Shown here piece by piece: positions 44,487 to 56,299 of a stretch of 64,000 nucleotides of DNA. Under the pieces are notes generated by a model. It made no database searches and was not told the origin of the DNA. It saw only the letters and a program-made list of their open reading frames with translations. The position numbers were made by a program, and so were the translations under genes. How positions within the stretch are numbered: the stretch's first letter is position 1; each line of letters opens with the position of its first letter. Source of the stretch: Tretioscincus oriximinensis (lineage: Eukaryota > Chordata > Lepidosauria > Squamata > Gymnophthalmidae); assembly GCA_022410635.1 (NCBI GenBank), contig JAJVDF010000017.1, forward strand, positions 2,419,501 through 2,483,500. The letters run 5' to 3'.

Positions 44487-44945
44487 CTTTTTTTTTAATT
44501 GAATTTTTTTCATTCTTATATTACAGTCAGGGTAAGACATATATATTTATAGCCTTCTATTTTCCTTCAATAATCCTACCCTCCTCCCTCCTCCTTCCTT
44601 CCCCTCCCCCCCTTCTGTTAGGAGTTGATTCATAGTTCCCTGTCAATTCATTGCCTTAACTCTGATGAACCTGTAAATTAATTTACATATTGTAAGATAT
44701 TTGTAAATTTAGTTGTTTGTCTGTTAGGGTTATCTCATTTAACAGATAGTTCTTTACTTTTTCCCATTTTTGTTTTACTTTTCTAATTTTTATTGTATTG
44801 TTATTGCTGTAAATCCTTGTTGCTCTAATTTCTACTGCAATTTTTTCAATTATATATTCGTGCCACTTCTTTTTCGTCCATTTTGTTTTGTCCTTTCACC
44901 CGATTAATACTACCAATTGAGCGCAAGGAATACAATCTTAGATTA
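44487..44945 (-). mobile_element. L1 LINE 3' end, antisense
   Basis: The plus-strand start is a T-rich tail, followed by a pyrimidine-rich tract (44578-44614) equal to the purine-rich L1 3' UTR. In antisense, at about 44810-44875, one frame reads KKWHEYIIEKIAVEIRATRIY, which parallels the C-terminal block of the sense copy at 29100-29160 (RWYDYILDTIAVHIRNCRIY). Short, 5'-truncated and frame-broken. Confidence 0.75.
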
Positions 44946-44949
44946 CGGT

Positions 44950-46925
44950 TATTGATTTATACATTTAGCAGTTCAGATTAGGGAACTTTTTTCATGCTGT
45001 GAGGAGGTGATATCATTAATGGGGAAAGGGAGGGCTGGAAAAGACCTCCCATAGCTGGTTAGGGTTGGTCAGTGGATATCCCAGCCTCCCTCTCCATACC
45101 CACAAGTAAACCCAAACAAGTCTGGGCTATATTTTGATGGGGCCAGAGATTCCCAGTGGAGAAATAGAACTGAGTGTGAACTCTGCATTCTTCATGGGAT
45201 CAGAAACATCTGGTTTAGGGAGGAGGAAATCTGAATTCAGTTTCCTTTCTTCTATGTCAGACCATTTTCTGCAATTGAAATAAGGCCTTTCTGTCCCATT
45301 TGAAGCATATTTGCCTTTATACAGATCTGGTTTATTCACTGCCGTGTTCCATGAGAGATGCATTCATAACATTTTGCTATATCAACTGAAATTGAATTGA
45401 AGCTCTCTTCTTTGGGCTGTCATCATTTGCCAAAACCCTTTAATAGAAGCTGACATCATGCACCATTTATGTGTCAAACTGGTTAGCAAAATCTTTTGAT
45501 ACATAGACCTATTTGTCAGGTAGCACATTTCACTGTACTTCATTTCAGCTTTTTGACGCTTATAGGCCACTTCCTTTAGGACATCCTTCTGTACATGTCC
45601 CATTGACATGCATGAAGAGTTTTCAGTCTTTCTAAGATAACTGACAAACATCTGGGTGAATTGAGACTACAGCTGATCAAAACTATTTGAAAACACTCTT
45701 GATACATAGGTTTAGTGTCTTTCCACCCTCGCTCTGCTTTTTCATAAAATGAGTGCAATTTATTTTTAAATACTTGTCATGTTCAACTTATTACTCCTGC
45801 TCTAGTTCACCAAGAAAAAGGGAGAAAATCATTAGATGTCAGTAATTCATAAAGCTATGTAGACACCATTTCTGGAATGAATATAGTTGAAGGACATCAT
45901 GAATGCAGAATATAAAGATGTGTGTGTGCTTTCACAGTGCTTTTTTCACTCATTATTCACAATATGCAGAAAGAAATATGAGTCACATCTTTAGAAAAAA
46001 GGCAACTTTGTATGTCATTGTTCTGCATCTTTGTGTCTAGACCTGGAGCCTATATAAGCTTTTAATGCTGTACAGGAACATTGTTTTTCAGCGTTATTCT
46101 TAAGATGTTATTCTGATCTTGATGTCATCAGACTCCCAGTCTGTAACATTTTAAATGATGCTATTGAGTTCTACTAGTATACCTACTAAAAGTCATAAGC
46201 GTAATAAAGTAATATGGTAAATAAGGAAGGCAGACCTCAATTAGGATTGTTGATAGACCTATTGAATGGGTCTATCAGTAGACCAAAGCACCTCCCATGC
46301 TCAGCAGTTACAAGGGTATATTTCAAGAAATCCATCTTTCCAGAGACCCAACTCCTCAGATGTGTTAGTTGATCCATCAATTTACATCACATTATGCAGC
46401 TTCAAAGCTTGCGGGAACTTCAAGGCCAGACTTTCACATTCTCTGAGAACTCAGAACAAAAGTTTTTAACCTCAAAAACTCTGAGATGTGAATTTCAGTG
46501 ATGTGGTATCACCATTACACCAAGATCTGGTTTAGTGGGTTGGACCACTCTAGATTCACACATTTAAGAGTGGTAAGAGAAAAGAACCAAAGAGGACCAG
46601 AGAAACGACTAGTGGTTGTGACTTATTGGGCTATTGGTGAGTGTGGAGAGGTTCTACTTATGATCTAGGCCATTCTAGACTCTGTCCTGTGTTGACAAAT
46701 TGCACTAGGAGGGGCTGGGGCTTCCGTAAACTGCATAACAGTGCAAAAAGGAAGACCCTAGTACTTTCTGGTCTAGTATACTAGCAAGTTGAAAAATGGC
46801 CGTAGTAACTAAGAGAATGAAGGTCTACAGATTAGCTCCTTAACACCTTTTTGGAGAAAGATTTAGCAAATTAATTCCATTATATGGACAGTTGAAAATA
46901 CTGGTTTTCAGAATTTGATAATTTG
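44950..46925. other. Unassigned DNA with consecutive antisense frames
   Basis: On the minus strand three overlapping frames of 60-89 codons cover 45127-45758. They could be the broken remains of one gene, since they follow each other in the same direction, but no motif is recognised and the frames change twice. No other feature is visible. Confidence 0.35.
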
Positions 46926-46929
46926 AGTG

Positions 46930-47115
46930 GTTATACTTTGTTTAGCTCTGAAGATAATAAATGAATGAACAAACGAATCAATGAATGAATCAAATGAATC
47001 AACCAATAAATCAAGGTAGGTTTGAAAGCAGTTATTATTCCTTGTTTGCCTGTGAAGATCATAAACTAATGAATGCATGCATGCATAAATGAATGAACAA
47101 ATTAATCAATCAATC
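46930..47115. repeat. Diverged tandem duplication with AATG/AATC runs
   Basis: The block ctttgtttagctctgaagat, then aataaatgaatgaacaaacg, is followed about 110 bases later by ccttgtttgcctgtgaagat, then cataaactaatgaatgcatg. Both copies end in degenerate 4-base repeats (aatg, aatc). The unit is about 110 bases, two copies. Confidence 0.7.
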
Positions 47116-47119
47116 AGCA

Positions 47120-48230
47120 GCAATTTTCTGCCTTATCCCAAGCACATCTAAATTAGTTGCTTAATACAGCACATGCTTATTACATTGTAGAAGTAGGTAT
47201 GGATCATCAAATTCTATGTTACATAGGGTCAGATCAATAATTTCTGTGCTCTAAAGGACCAAACTATCAGTTCATCAGGTTCTGTATTTTATAGGATCAG
47301 ATTAACAAATTCTGAGTTTTCTGTTCCCTTTTTGGTTCTCCAGAATTTATAATTTAACACTCAACAATACTTGCTGTTTATTCATGTGTCTGTTTTTGTG
47401 TGACTACTGTGTTTGATCCATCAATAATCATCAACCCTTTCAAAATTTCTTGTGTAAAGCCCCTCCAGCATCTGCATTCACAGGCCGGTGAGCAAAGAGT
47501 TACTGAAATCGCAGACGTTTCAAGGAAGATTAGAGTTTCCCAGTGGCATGTATCTCTAGCAGCAAGTGTGGAAGCTGACTCGGAAGAAACACGTTTGAAG
47601 TGGCAGAACTAATCATGCAGAAGCAGTTTGCGATTTTCTCTCTCTCTCAGCCGAGATAAAGCCAAGCTTTATGACATTGGCAGTGCCTCACAAGGTCAAT
47701 TTACTGTGAAAAAGGCAGTCACAGACTCCAACTTCAAATAGACTTTTCATCTTGCATAGCTAAAGACAGGATTTGCCCTATTGCTTGCAGCACAAAATGG
47801 GCAGCAACCCAGTGAACAGTTCAATGATGCTTCCCCTCTGCCCCTGTTCTTCCCTTTTCTCCAGTCAACCTTGCTAACTGCTTCAAATCATCAAGATACA
47901 AACACATATGAAGCTATTCCACTCCTTCTTGACTTAGAAGAAATCTCTGTGTCACAGTCTTTTTTTCATCTTATTCCAATGCCAAATGTTTGACTTTTAT
48001 GAATTCACACTCTATGAAATTAGATCACTGTTTTTTCCCCCTATGCAAATTGATGCAGTTATTTGAAGCCAGACATCTCTAAGAAATATCTAGAGTGTTG
48101 CGTCTTCGTTTTTGATGGCAGAAGTCACTTGCTGGAGAAGGTGACGCCTATTTGAAGTACCCAGGCACTTCAAGGGCATTGAACAGTGCTCAGAGGGCAA
48201 GTACCAGGATTGTGATTTCTTTGGACATTT
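47120..48230. other. Unassigned DNA
   Basis: The plus frame at 47400-47612 has some CpG and ends EADSEETRLKWQN, but no family is recognised. No other feature stands out. Confidence 0.4.
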
Positions 48231-48234
48231 TATC

Positions 48235-48440
48235 CACTTATTTATTTTCAATTTTTTCCTGCCAATACTTGTAAGTCTTAGGGTGGGTTACTGCAATAAA
48301 ATAAAATTAACATACTAGAAACAATACCAGCATCCGAAATTGAGGAAGGGAAGAATTTTCCTTATATATGTCTTCACTGATCCCCTAAACATGTGAAGTG
48401 ATGAAGGTATCTGAAGATATCTGGAGAGAGCGGCCTTCTG
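48235..48440 (-). mobile_element. Diverged L2 LINE 3' end
   Basis: The antisense tail cttatttattttcaattttt is followed by cttgtaagtcttagggtggg, ttactgcaataaaataaaat and taacatactagaaac, then tgtcttcactgatcccctaa, which parallels gtcttcagagatcttctaaa in the L2 copy at 36191. Older than the copies near 41.3 kb. Confidence 0.6.
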
Positions 48441-48444
48441 CTTG

Positions 48445-49740
48445 TATGATCTTGTGACAATCAGTGAACATTTGGTAAGGGGGTGGAGACAAATGGGCTA
48501 AGGCACCATTGTTCCCCATGCTTGCCATCTACCACTCTGCTGGTTACCCACACATCCATATTGAGGAAAGGCATCAAGGCAAACTATCACTTCCCAATGA
48601 CCCAATTTTCCCTCCTTTCTTACAACTTCAAAGTTTGTCTGAGTTTCAAGGCTGCCCACATGAGGACCTGCCTGCACGTCTTCCATATTTTGTATCAGGG
48701 GTCAGAAGTCCTTGCTAGGATATGGGAAGACCCAATCAAGGGCTCCTTTAATATGAATCGGGCTCTGTATCACACAGACAGAGCTGCATTAATCTATAAT
48801 CTGAACTAGCCATATGGATACTGAAGGATTAGAAGTGCACCAACTTTAACCTTCTTTTGAGCTGCTTTTTTAAATAAGTGCAGATGCAGCCATTATGGGC
48901 AGTTATAATGAACAGTGAACACGATCTTATGTTTCATAGAAATTTCATCATGTATTGTGTGTGTAAAGATGTAGTCTAATTAAAAGTAAGTGGTTGTAAT
49001 GTATCCCCACTCTTGCCTTTGAAAGTGGTTGTAAAAGCATCCCATTAGGACAGGAACCAAGATCTGCTTTAAGCATATTTGGAGAAGAGCTTAGACATAG
49101 CTGTTCTTGTCCATTATCATTAAAATATGCATTACCTCCTCTTCTCCTGGAGTTGTGTGAGAAGGACAGTATCAGAACTTTGTGACTTTGAAATTTGAAG
49201 AGAAAGGAATCTTGAGGGCCTTTGATTAGTCTGCCAGAAGTTAAGCAAGACAATAAGATAACTTTAATACATGCCATAAAAAAGGGGAAAGGATAAGGAC
49301 AGTGAAAGAAGAACTTCCCTTGATGCATAAGCTAAAGAAAGAATCACAGTTTGCTTATTAAAATGGGATCTCTCTGACACACACAGGCTTAAGAAGGATT
49401 TAGGAAAGGAATGGTTGAGTCTAAAGCTTCTTGTTCCATCACTTCTGAGTGTTTTGATGAACAGAAAAGATGCACTTAGTTGAAGATCTTTCAAATAATG
49501 ATAGTACTACTAATTTTAGATATCATCGTTTTTCATTTCAACCCCAATGTCTCTTGGTTAAAATATAGAAGTGGTAATTTCTAGACACTGCACATTGCTT
49601 CACACTATGTAGGCCAATTTTGCACTGGATTAAGCAATTTGAGTCAAGTCCAGAGTAGCAGCATGGACTTTGAGTCACTTCTCTAAGACATGTGTATTTT
49701 TTTAAAATCTGGAAAAACAAAGTTTGTAATTTTGCCTCAC
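48445..49740. other. Unassigned DNA
   Basis: No gene or repeat is recognised. The sense and antisense frames at 48483-49494 overlap heavily and carry no motif. Confidence 0.4.
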
Positions 49741-49744
49741 TTAC

Positions 49745-49925
49745 CTTCAATTTCCCAAGCTGTTTTATTACATTGCCTTGCATTCTNATCACATGGCAAG
49801 CTCCATAAGTCATGGCTGCACTTGCCTTACTACAATTCCCAGATTTCTCTGCAACCCAAGAGCCAATGAACATTCAGATTTAGCCTCCTGGTCTTGCGAG
49901 ATTTACCATGTCCATGTTACTGAAT
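49745..49925 (+). repeat. Unnamed repeat Y, copy 3
   Basis: Words ttattacattgccttgcatt, atcacatggcaagctccata, agtcatggctgcacttgcct, tactacaattcccagatttc, gagccaatgaacattcagat and gtcttgcgagattta match copy 2 at 33165-33350 in order. One isolated N is present. It is non-coding. Confidence 0.65.
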
Positions 49926-49929
49926 GCCC

Positions 49930-51550
49930 TATTTTTTATTTTAGAAATGTCCATTGCAGAATCGAACAAACTGTGGTGGCTGAATGGATTAATGGATCGC
50001 TAAACATGCATGATCTTGTGGGGCAGATTCTACGTGATGTTGCTACCATCTTTTTAAAAAACAAATTGTGGGATGCAGCCTATTCAAGAAAAATGGTATT
50101 GCCTGGGTCATCCTGATTATCTAAATTCCCATTTAAGGCATCAAACTTTTAACAATTCCAAATTATTAAGAATCTTTTATTTTCACTATCAGTTTAGTAA
50201 ACTCCTTGGAGACTGAGGCAGACTATCAGTTTGATTTGTCAGTGTGTATGAGAGATAGTATTGGGACAGATACGAAAAATCCCTTTGCTGTGTCGTATTG
50301 TGAGATCTGATTAAAGGCATTCTACCAACAGAAGGGAAAGAAGTATAATTTTGAAGGTGGCTGCAGTGTATCTGAAAGGCTGGCAGAAGATAGTCCTATG
50401 AAGTTGGTTAGGAAAGTTTCACCCTCATAACTGAGGAAGTATTTTCCAGATCTTAGACAACTTGAAAAATCTGTATGAACAAAAGAACATTTATATCACA
50501 TTTTTCAATGCCCATCTGAACACACAGAGAAAAAACCCAACACGTNATCTATTCATTATTTTAGGTAAACATAAGTTAAAAATTTATAGAATATTTTCAG
50601 ATCAATACATTTTTGTTGTCATCTGAAATGTCTAAGACAAAACCAGATACAAGCAGCAAAGTAGGTTTTATGCTGTCTGGGGGTCATGAATGACATACCC
50701 AAATGACCCATACTAGAATTACAAGTTTGCAGCAAACAATACATATTTTTCTCTTTGTGTGTTGAATGGGAAGCAGCAAAGTCATGCTTTGCCTAAGGCT
50801 TCAAATGGCTTTGGGCTGGCTGGAAGTGTGAAAGAGATATCAAAAGAGAAAGTAATTTGAAAACAGCACCCACCTTTGTATACACAGTGAATCAGGAATG
50901 TGTATTGGATTAGAATATTTGACTGAAAAAGTTTGAAAATCAGAGTGTATCACCCTTAAAAAGTGGGAAAGAAATCTTTATGGAAAATGTCTTAACAATT
51001 GCAAAATATACGCTATTTTAACACACATTGTTGACCTAGGTAGCCTTTAGTCTGGAAATCTTGACTCACTAGAGAAACAAAACTTTGTTCTTAAGGCTCA
51101 GAATCAGGGCACTAAGTATTGGCTCCTCTCCCATTCACAACCATGAAGTATGGCATTGTTCCTTTTCTGGAGCTGCAATAAGATCTTGTTTACATTTTCT
51201 TTTGAAATAGTTAATTTGTGACAGCTTTCATATACATCCAGGCTGTGAAGAACAACTTGTTTGTTCAAAAAACACTTTTATTTTATGGAACCCAGATTAT
51301 ATTACCAGTATAAGATAGAGGTTTGGCATTTTCTCATTGTTATTAGTTTTCTTAAATAAAACCTTCAAAAGAATGAAGAAAACAAAAAGAAAAATAGAAT
51401 TTGCCAAGTGTAGAGGATACATCTGCACTATTATTTCTTGATGAAATAATGATGTTTAATATGAAGGGCCTATTCACAACTGAGGTTGAAAATGGGCATT
51501 TTGTGACAGGAAGTCTTCTATAAAGTGAATAATAGGGAGTTTAAGATCTG
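49930..51550. other. Unassigned DNA
   Basis: No gene or clear transposon signature. A-rich, apparently single-copy sequence. Confidence 0.4.
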
Positions 51551-51554
51551 CCAA

Positions 51555-51745
51555 GACAGTGATCACTAAGAAGATCCTATCTCAGGTTCCCACCCTCTTT
51601 GCTATTGATAGAAATGGTACAACTACCAGGAAGCTTGTCCTGCAGATCTTAAGGCCCAGGCAAGCTGGTATTGGAAAAGGCGTTCCTTTAGGTATTTGGG
51701 CCCCAAGTCATTTAGGTCCTTATAACTTAAGGTTAATACCTTGAA
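51555..51745 (-). mobile_element. L2 ORF2 C-terminal fragment without tail
   Basis: The plus strand reads ctcaggttcccaccctcttt, gatagaaatggtacaactac, ctgcagatcttaaggcccag and cattcctttaggtat-like words (cgttcctttaggtatttggg), then tcatttaggtccttataact. This is the same order as 36280-36430 and 54100-54245. The 3' tail and the part 5' of this block are missing. Confidence 0.75.
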
Positions 51746-51829
51746 TCATTATCCAATTGAATATGCAGTTTCTTTATTTTAGCTGACTTTCATATTTATT
51801 AATTCAAAATATGTTGATTTATCAAGCAA

Positions 51830-51905
51830 GGAGGCTTGTAGCACTTGGAGATTAACAGGAGAAAGGTAGGTAACCTGAGCTTTCATAGACGTGGCTACTT
51901 CTTTA
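51830..51905 (-). repeat. GAAGAAGTAGAC-family repeat, copy 4 (antisense)
   Basis: The sequence aggcttgtagcacttggaga, then ttaacaggagaaaggtaggt and cctgagctttcatagacgtg, ends with gctacttctt. It is the reverse complement of the family seen at 3812-3895 and matches the left arm of the hairpin at 10151-10190. Confidence 0.65.
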
Positions 51906-51909
51906 GATG

Positions 51910-53400
51910 ATGATTTATCTCATTTAAAATTAATAAATTTTGATTTGGTTTTTATACTCATTTGAAACTATGATTTCTAGGAGATGTCTGTTTCTCTTAT
52001 CTCTGGATGATAGGTTTCTCCACAGTTTCAAACTGACATTACTGATTATTCCTGCTGCTGCTTTAGGGTTAGGGAAGGATATAATAAGCTCTGGACAGGA
52101 GTTTTCTACTACTAACACCACCCTGGATTTTTTCAGATCTTGTGTGTGCGAATAGTATGAGATGACCTAAAAAGGATCTTGCAATCGCCTGCAAAACGAG
52201 GCTGATTCCATAAATAGTTTATGCCACTTATTTGTGGCAGTAGTAGCAATTGTTCAGTGGACAAGCTATGCTGGCTATTTCTTCCTGCTCCAGCTAACGT
52301 AAAGGAAGGCAAGAAGAGGCACAGTCACACTGGGAAAACCTGATGATTTAGTCAATCTCATTGAAATTTGAGGACCTGAAAATTCACAATAGATTTAGAA
52401 GATCCATGACTAGAATTTTCTTCAGAAGCATTTACACATAGAAACCTCCAGGTTTAATTGCAGCTAAAATGTCTTGTAAACTCACTGAGAACCTAGATCA
52501 AGAATATATCTTTGTCCAGGTGTTCTTTCTTCACCCTCCCAAACTCTTTGGAGTCCGCATGTTGGGGCAGAATTTCATCATGTTGCAAAGTGACATGAAA
52601 TGCCATGCATGGAATCACATGCTTTGGGGGGCATTGAAGTTTTCCAAGGCTTAGAATTTGTCCCACAAATGCCAAGCATTGCAGCATCATGTACTGCAAT
52701 TGACTGAAAAATTGCTTTTCTTGCCAGGCTCCATGAAAGCTGGAAGAGGCAAAGAAAAAGCAGGTAAGTATAGGCAAGGTTCTCAGTTACTGCCTAGACA
52801 TTAGGTAATCAAATGGATTCCCCCTAGTAAATTCTGGTCTTGACGAAGAAGGACAATGTTGTACATTTTATGAAATGTTCAGAATGACATTTTATACACC
52901 TCTTTTCCTGCCTTTGCACAGCAGAAATCAATAGCAACCTATTTTTGTATTATTGCCAAAAAAAAATACACTGAAGTATCTATGAGATAGTGCATTGATT
53001 TACCATTTTTAAGTAACTGGGAAATGTGGATAACAGTTCTTCTGTCATGCTGTTCTGAAATAAAAAACAGAATTTAGATGCACCCTACAAAATCTAAGAG
53101 CACTATTCCCCTTTTTGTAGCAAATATTCAGAAGAAAGACAGATTAATGCTACCGTTCCTCTTCTAGACTCTGTCAAATGGTCTACTTGACCCTGGTTGC
53201 ATATATTTGAGAGGTAAAGTGGCAGCCACCAATATCTCTTATAAAGATTAGGAACACCTGCTGGATCAGAGCAAAGGCCAATCAATATCTACATTCATTT
53301 TCTTATAAAATCAAATGTGACACTATAGCCAGCTCAATAGTACAACATTATGTCAATGGTCCAAAAGTTATTGTTGGGGGCTACCAGATAAAAGCAGGGC
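51910..53400. other. Unassigned DNA
   Basis: No gene or clear repeat. At about 53240-53285 the words aggaacacctgctggatcag faintly recall a CR1 3' end, too weakly to annotate. Confidence 0.4.
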
Positions 53401-53404
53401 AATA

Positions 53405-53530
53405 CCTTTTTTTATTTATTTATNTATTTATTTTTAGTACTTTTATCCCGCCCTTCACCCTAAGGTCGCAGGGCGGCTTACAACATTAAAATAGCGTAAC
53501 AGTTAAAAACAGTGACCCCCAAACCCTCCC
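53405..53530 (-). mobile_element. LINE or SINE 3' tail, antisense
   Basis: The tail ttttatttatttat, ntatttattt is followed by cttttatcccgcccttcacc, ctaaggtcgcagggcggctt and acaacattaaaatagcg. It matches the plan of L2-type tails with a slightly different module, so it may be another subfamily or a SINE tail. Confidence 0.65.
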
Positions 53531-53534
53531 CACA

Positions 53535-53870
53535 CTTTTTTACACTTTTAATGGGTGTAAAAAAAGAAGGAATTTCAGCAAATGCTACAGTTATAAGCTG
53601 CACCTGCTGAAATGGCTTTTTAAATATCCATTAAAGGCTTAGCCCTGTTAACGTATTTTATTTGNTTAAACTACTTATTCTACAGGTATGCTTTTGAGTT
53701 ATATGAATCTTGCATATTCTAGAATTTAGGTGAAAAAAGTGAAAAAAACAATTTATTTGAAATGTTGTGATCCTAAGCTAACAGACTAAAATGAAATATT
53801 ATCATTTATATTTTTCAAGAAACATCTAGTTTCTGAAGAAACTATAGAGATTGAAATTAAGACAATATTG
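53535..53870. other. Unassigned DNA
   Basis: AT-rich filler between two LINE tails with no recognisable content. Confidence 0.35.
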
Positions 53871-53875
53871 TTTTA

Positions 53876-54510
53876 ATATTTATTTATTTATTATTTATTT
53901 ATATTTATACCCAGCTTTATACCCAAAGGTCTCAGAATGGCTAACAATAAAAACAAAATACAAAATTGGAGGTGGGAAGAAAAATGGCATTTCTTCAACC
54001 AAAGGCCAGGTTAAAGATGTGTTTCTTCAAAGATCTTCTAAAAGAATATAATGGTGGTGACTGATGTACCCCACGGAGGGGACTGGGAGCAACTACCGAG
54101 AAGGTTCCCACTCCATTTGCTGTTGAGAGACATGGTACAACAAGGAGGCCCTCCCTTGCAGATCTTAAGGCCTGGACAGCTTAATATGGGAGAAAGCATT
54201 CCTTTATGTATTTGGGGCCCAAGTTATTTATAAGTTAAAGTTAACACTTTGAATTGAGCTCGGTAGCATATTGGAAGCTAGTATAGCTCTTTCAAGATTG
54301 GCATGATGTGTATCCAGCTAGTCTTTCCAGTCAGTAGCCCAGGTGTTGCATTCTGTACTTGCTGCAGCTTCCAAATTGTTTTCAAGGGCAGCCCCATAAA
54401 GAATTCATTACAAAAGTCCAATCTGAAAGTTACCTGAGTGTGAGTTACCGTGGTTACATCATCCCTGTTCAGAAGTGGCTGTAACTGGAAGTAGGTGTAT
54501 AGAAATGTAA
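53876..54510 (-). mobile_element. L2 LINE 3' end with ORF2 C-terminus
   Basis: The antisense tail ttaatatttatttatttatt is followed by the terminal module (cccaaaggtctcagaatggc, taacaataaaaacaaaatac), then gtgtttcttcaaagatcttc and ORF2. In antisense the upstream block (54278-54510) reads QLQPLLNRDDVTTVTHTQ, FRLDFCNEFFMGL and TSWIHIMPILKELY, the same order as in the 36-kb copy. Frame breaks and a small internal deletion near 54075-54100 are present. Confidence 0.85.
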
Positions 54511-54539
54511 ATAAGTAAATAAATAATTTTGGAATAAGA

Positions 54540-54645
54540 ATACAGGAACATAAGAGGAGTGCTGCTTGTTGAGGACACAGCCCATCTAGTCCAGCATTCT
54601 GTCCCACACAGTGGCCCACCAATTGCACCTGAGGAAATGATGGAC
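54540..54645 (-). mobile_element. CR1 LINE 3' UTR fragment, antisense
   Basis: The words caggaacataagaggagtgc, cacagcccatctagtccagc, attctgtcccacacagtggc and ccaccaattgcacctga follow the antisense CR1 3' UTR at 19733-19830. It directly follows the L2 copy, with a short AAAT-rich junction at about 54505-54540. Confidence 0.75.
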
Positions 54646-54699
54646 TGTTTTCTGCATGCTGGTGGTAGACTAGAGCAGGGCCTGTCCAGGCCTTATTGT

Positions 54700-55545
54700 A
54701 GCCTTCACTACCATGTTGATGATAAGGCTGCATTCTGGCCTACAATCTAGAATAAGATACAGTACAGAATGGGTGTAAAATGATACCCTGGAATTTCAGC
54801 TCCCAGCAATCAACTCTCAGCAATCCACGCTACTTGGGAATTGAGTGATGGGAATTATAGTTTAGAAACAATCAAGTGTCTCCTCCCTAAAACTCATCAA
54901 GAAAAGGAAAGTTGACTGACTTTTTAAATCAGTGTAATTAAAATCAATTTTAAATCAATTAAAACAACAGACTGCTTTAATGTTGCTGTGGAATCACTCT
55001 GACAGATCAGAGGCCACACATCTTTTGTGCCTCTATTGTACCACAAGAGCCTAAACCATAGGGAATGCAGTTCTTGCACCCTGAAGCACTCACTGTACTA
55101 NAAGTGCTTTTTAAGATGCTACATCAGGAGAATACCATTACACTTCTTGCCCTACATTGTTCACACTTATCTGGTAAAGTACTTTTCATTTGGCAAAACA
55201 CAGAAAACAGCCTATTTCTGCTGCCATTTCTTGTGTTCTGCAAAATATCCAGGGTGGAAACACTAAACTGAGAAACAAAAGTTCCCTAGCTTTGATGTTT
55301 CTATCACTGGGATCAGCAAATCTAGATTTTTCTTATTTCAATTCAGAACTTTGTTCTGTCATTCAGAAAAGGTTTTGTATAATTGAGGCAACTTACTGGA
55401 AGAGTAATATGCTGATTTATTCTTTTTAGTTGTACCAGTCCTTGAAACCCATGTTGTTAAAATTTGATTCCTATATAGATTCTCCTGAAAGCAGCCCATA
55501 AAACATGCACTGAAGATTGATGGTAATACACAAGGACCAATGGAT
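54700..55545. other. Unassigned DNA
   Basis: Words at 54790-54860 (gctcccagcaatcaactctc, gatgggaattatagttta) recall the ends of small hAT-type repeats common in vertebrates, without enough structure to annotate. No gene is recognised. Confidence 0.35.
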
Positions 55546-55549
55546 TTAA

Positions 55550-55665
55550 AGCTAGCTGCACACGATGAGTTAAAAACCACTACAATGCTATAATCCAGAA
55601 TATAGCAATTGCTCGTCTATGCATACCAAACATGTATTTTCCATGACCAATGCCCCAATTCCCCT
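55550..55665. repeat. Unnamed repeat X, copy 2, left part
   Basis: The words gctagctgcacacgatgagt, accactacaatgctataatc and cagaatatagcaattgctc match 17725-17800. The copy breaks off where the CR1 3' end begins. Confidence 0.7.
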
Positions 55666-55667
55666 AA

Positions 55668-56100
55668 CATAAGAACATAAGAAGAGCCATACTGGATAAG
55701 GCCAGAGCCCATCTACTGCAGCATTCTGTCTCACACAGGGCCCACCAGATGCACCTGGGCAGTCCAAACAGAGGAAAGCAAAATATGCACCTGTTCATGA
55801 CTCCCTGCAAATGGTATTTCAGGAGTCCTGCCTGTTGCTCCATCCCAGAAGCAACATCCAGACATCCATTCTAGTATCCATTTCTACCCTTGGTGTCCAT
55901 AAGCATGTCTAGTTCAGTCTTGAAACTATCCAAGCTGTTAGCTACCACTACCTCTTCAGTAAGTAAATTCCACAGGCCGATGACCCTCTGGGTGAAAAAA
56001 TAACATCGCTCATTGACCTTGTCACAGTGCAGTCTGAGATTTTTTTTTTTACTTGCAGCAACCAATAGAAACAACTGCTGCATTTTTTATTGTTTTAATA
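55668..56100 (-). mobile_element. CR1 LINE 3' end inserted in repeat X
   Basis: The antisense 3' terminus acataagaacataagaagag is followed by the 3' UTR (cagagcccatctactgcagc, gcaaatggtatttcaggagt) and the ORF2 C-terminus. It separates the two halves of repeat X and must be younger than that repeat. About 430 bases, strongly 5'-truncated. Confidence 0.85.
55871..56083 (-). pseudogene. CR1 ORF2 C-terminal remnant
   Basis: The antisense frame reads RLHCDKVNERCYFFTQRVIG, then LWNLLTEEVVVANSLDSFKT and DMLMDTKG, the C-terminal signature of CR1 ORF2. The methionine at its start is incidental because the frame belongs to the interior of the original protein. Only the last portion of the LINE protein survives. 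Confidence 0.85.
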
Positions 56101-56109
56101 TCTCACGTC

Positions 56110-56295
56110 TAATTTGTGCACACACGTTTGCTCATGGGAGTATGGGGATTCTCCGGAACAATACCTGAATATCTGAGCAATAGTTTATTCCAGGAAAAAT
56201 GATGATTATTGCGAATCAACTATTGAAAAGTGCTTAGCACTTGTGCCTGTGTCTTCCTGATTGAGCTACAACAAGGTAGAAAAATGTTGTGTTCA
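56110..56295. repeat. Unnamed repeat X, copy 2, right part
   Basis: The words attctccggaacaatacctg, gagcaatagtttattccagg, cttcctgattgagctacaac and aaggtagaaaaatgttg continue the repeat and match 17850-17990. Together with the left part it rebuilds nearly the same length as copy 1. Confidence 0.75.
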
Positions 56296-56299
56296 CAAA

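Noticed and set aside
53240..53290. Possible short CR1 3' end
   Set aside because: Only about 20 bases resemble the CR1 terminal region and the order of words does not continue.
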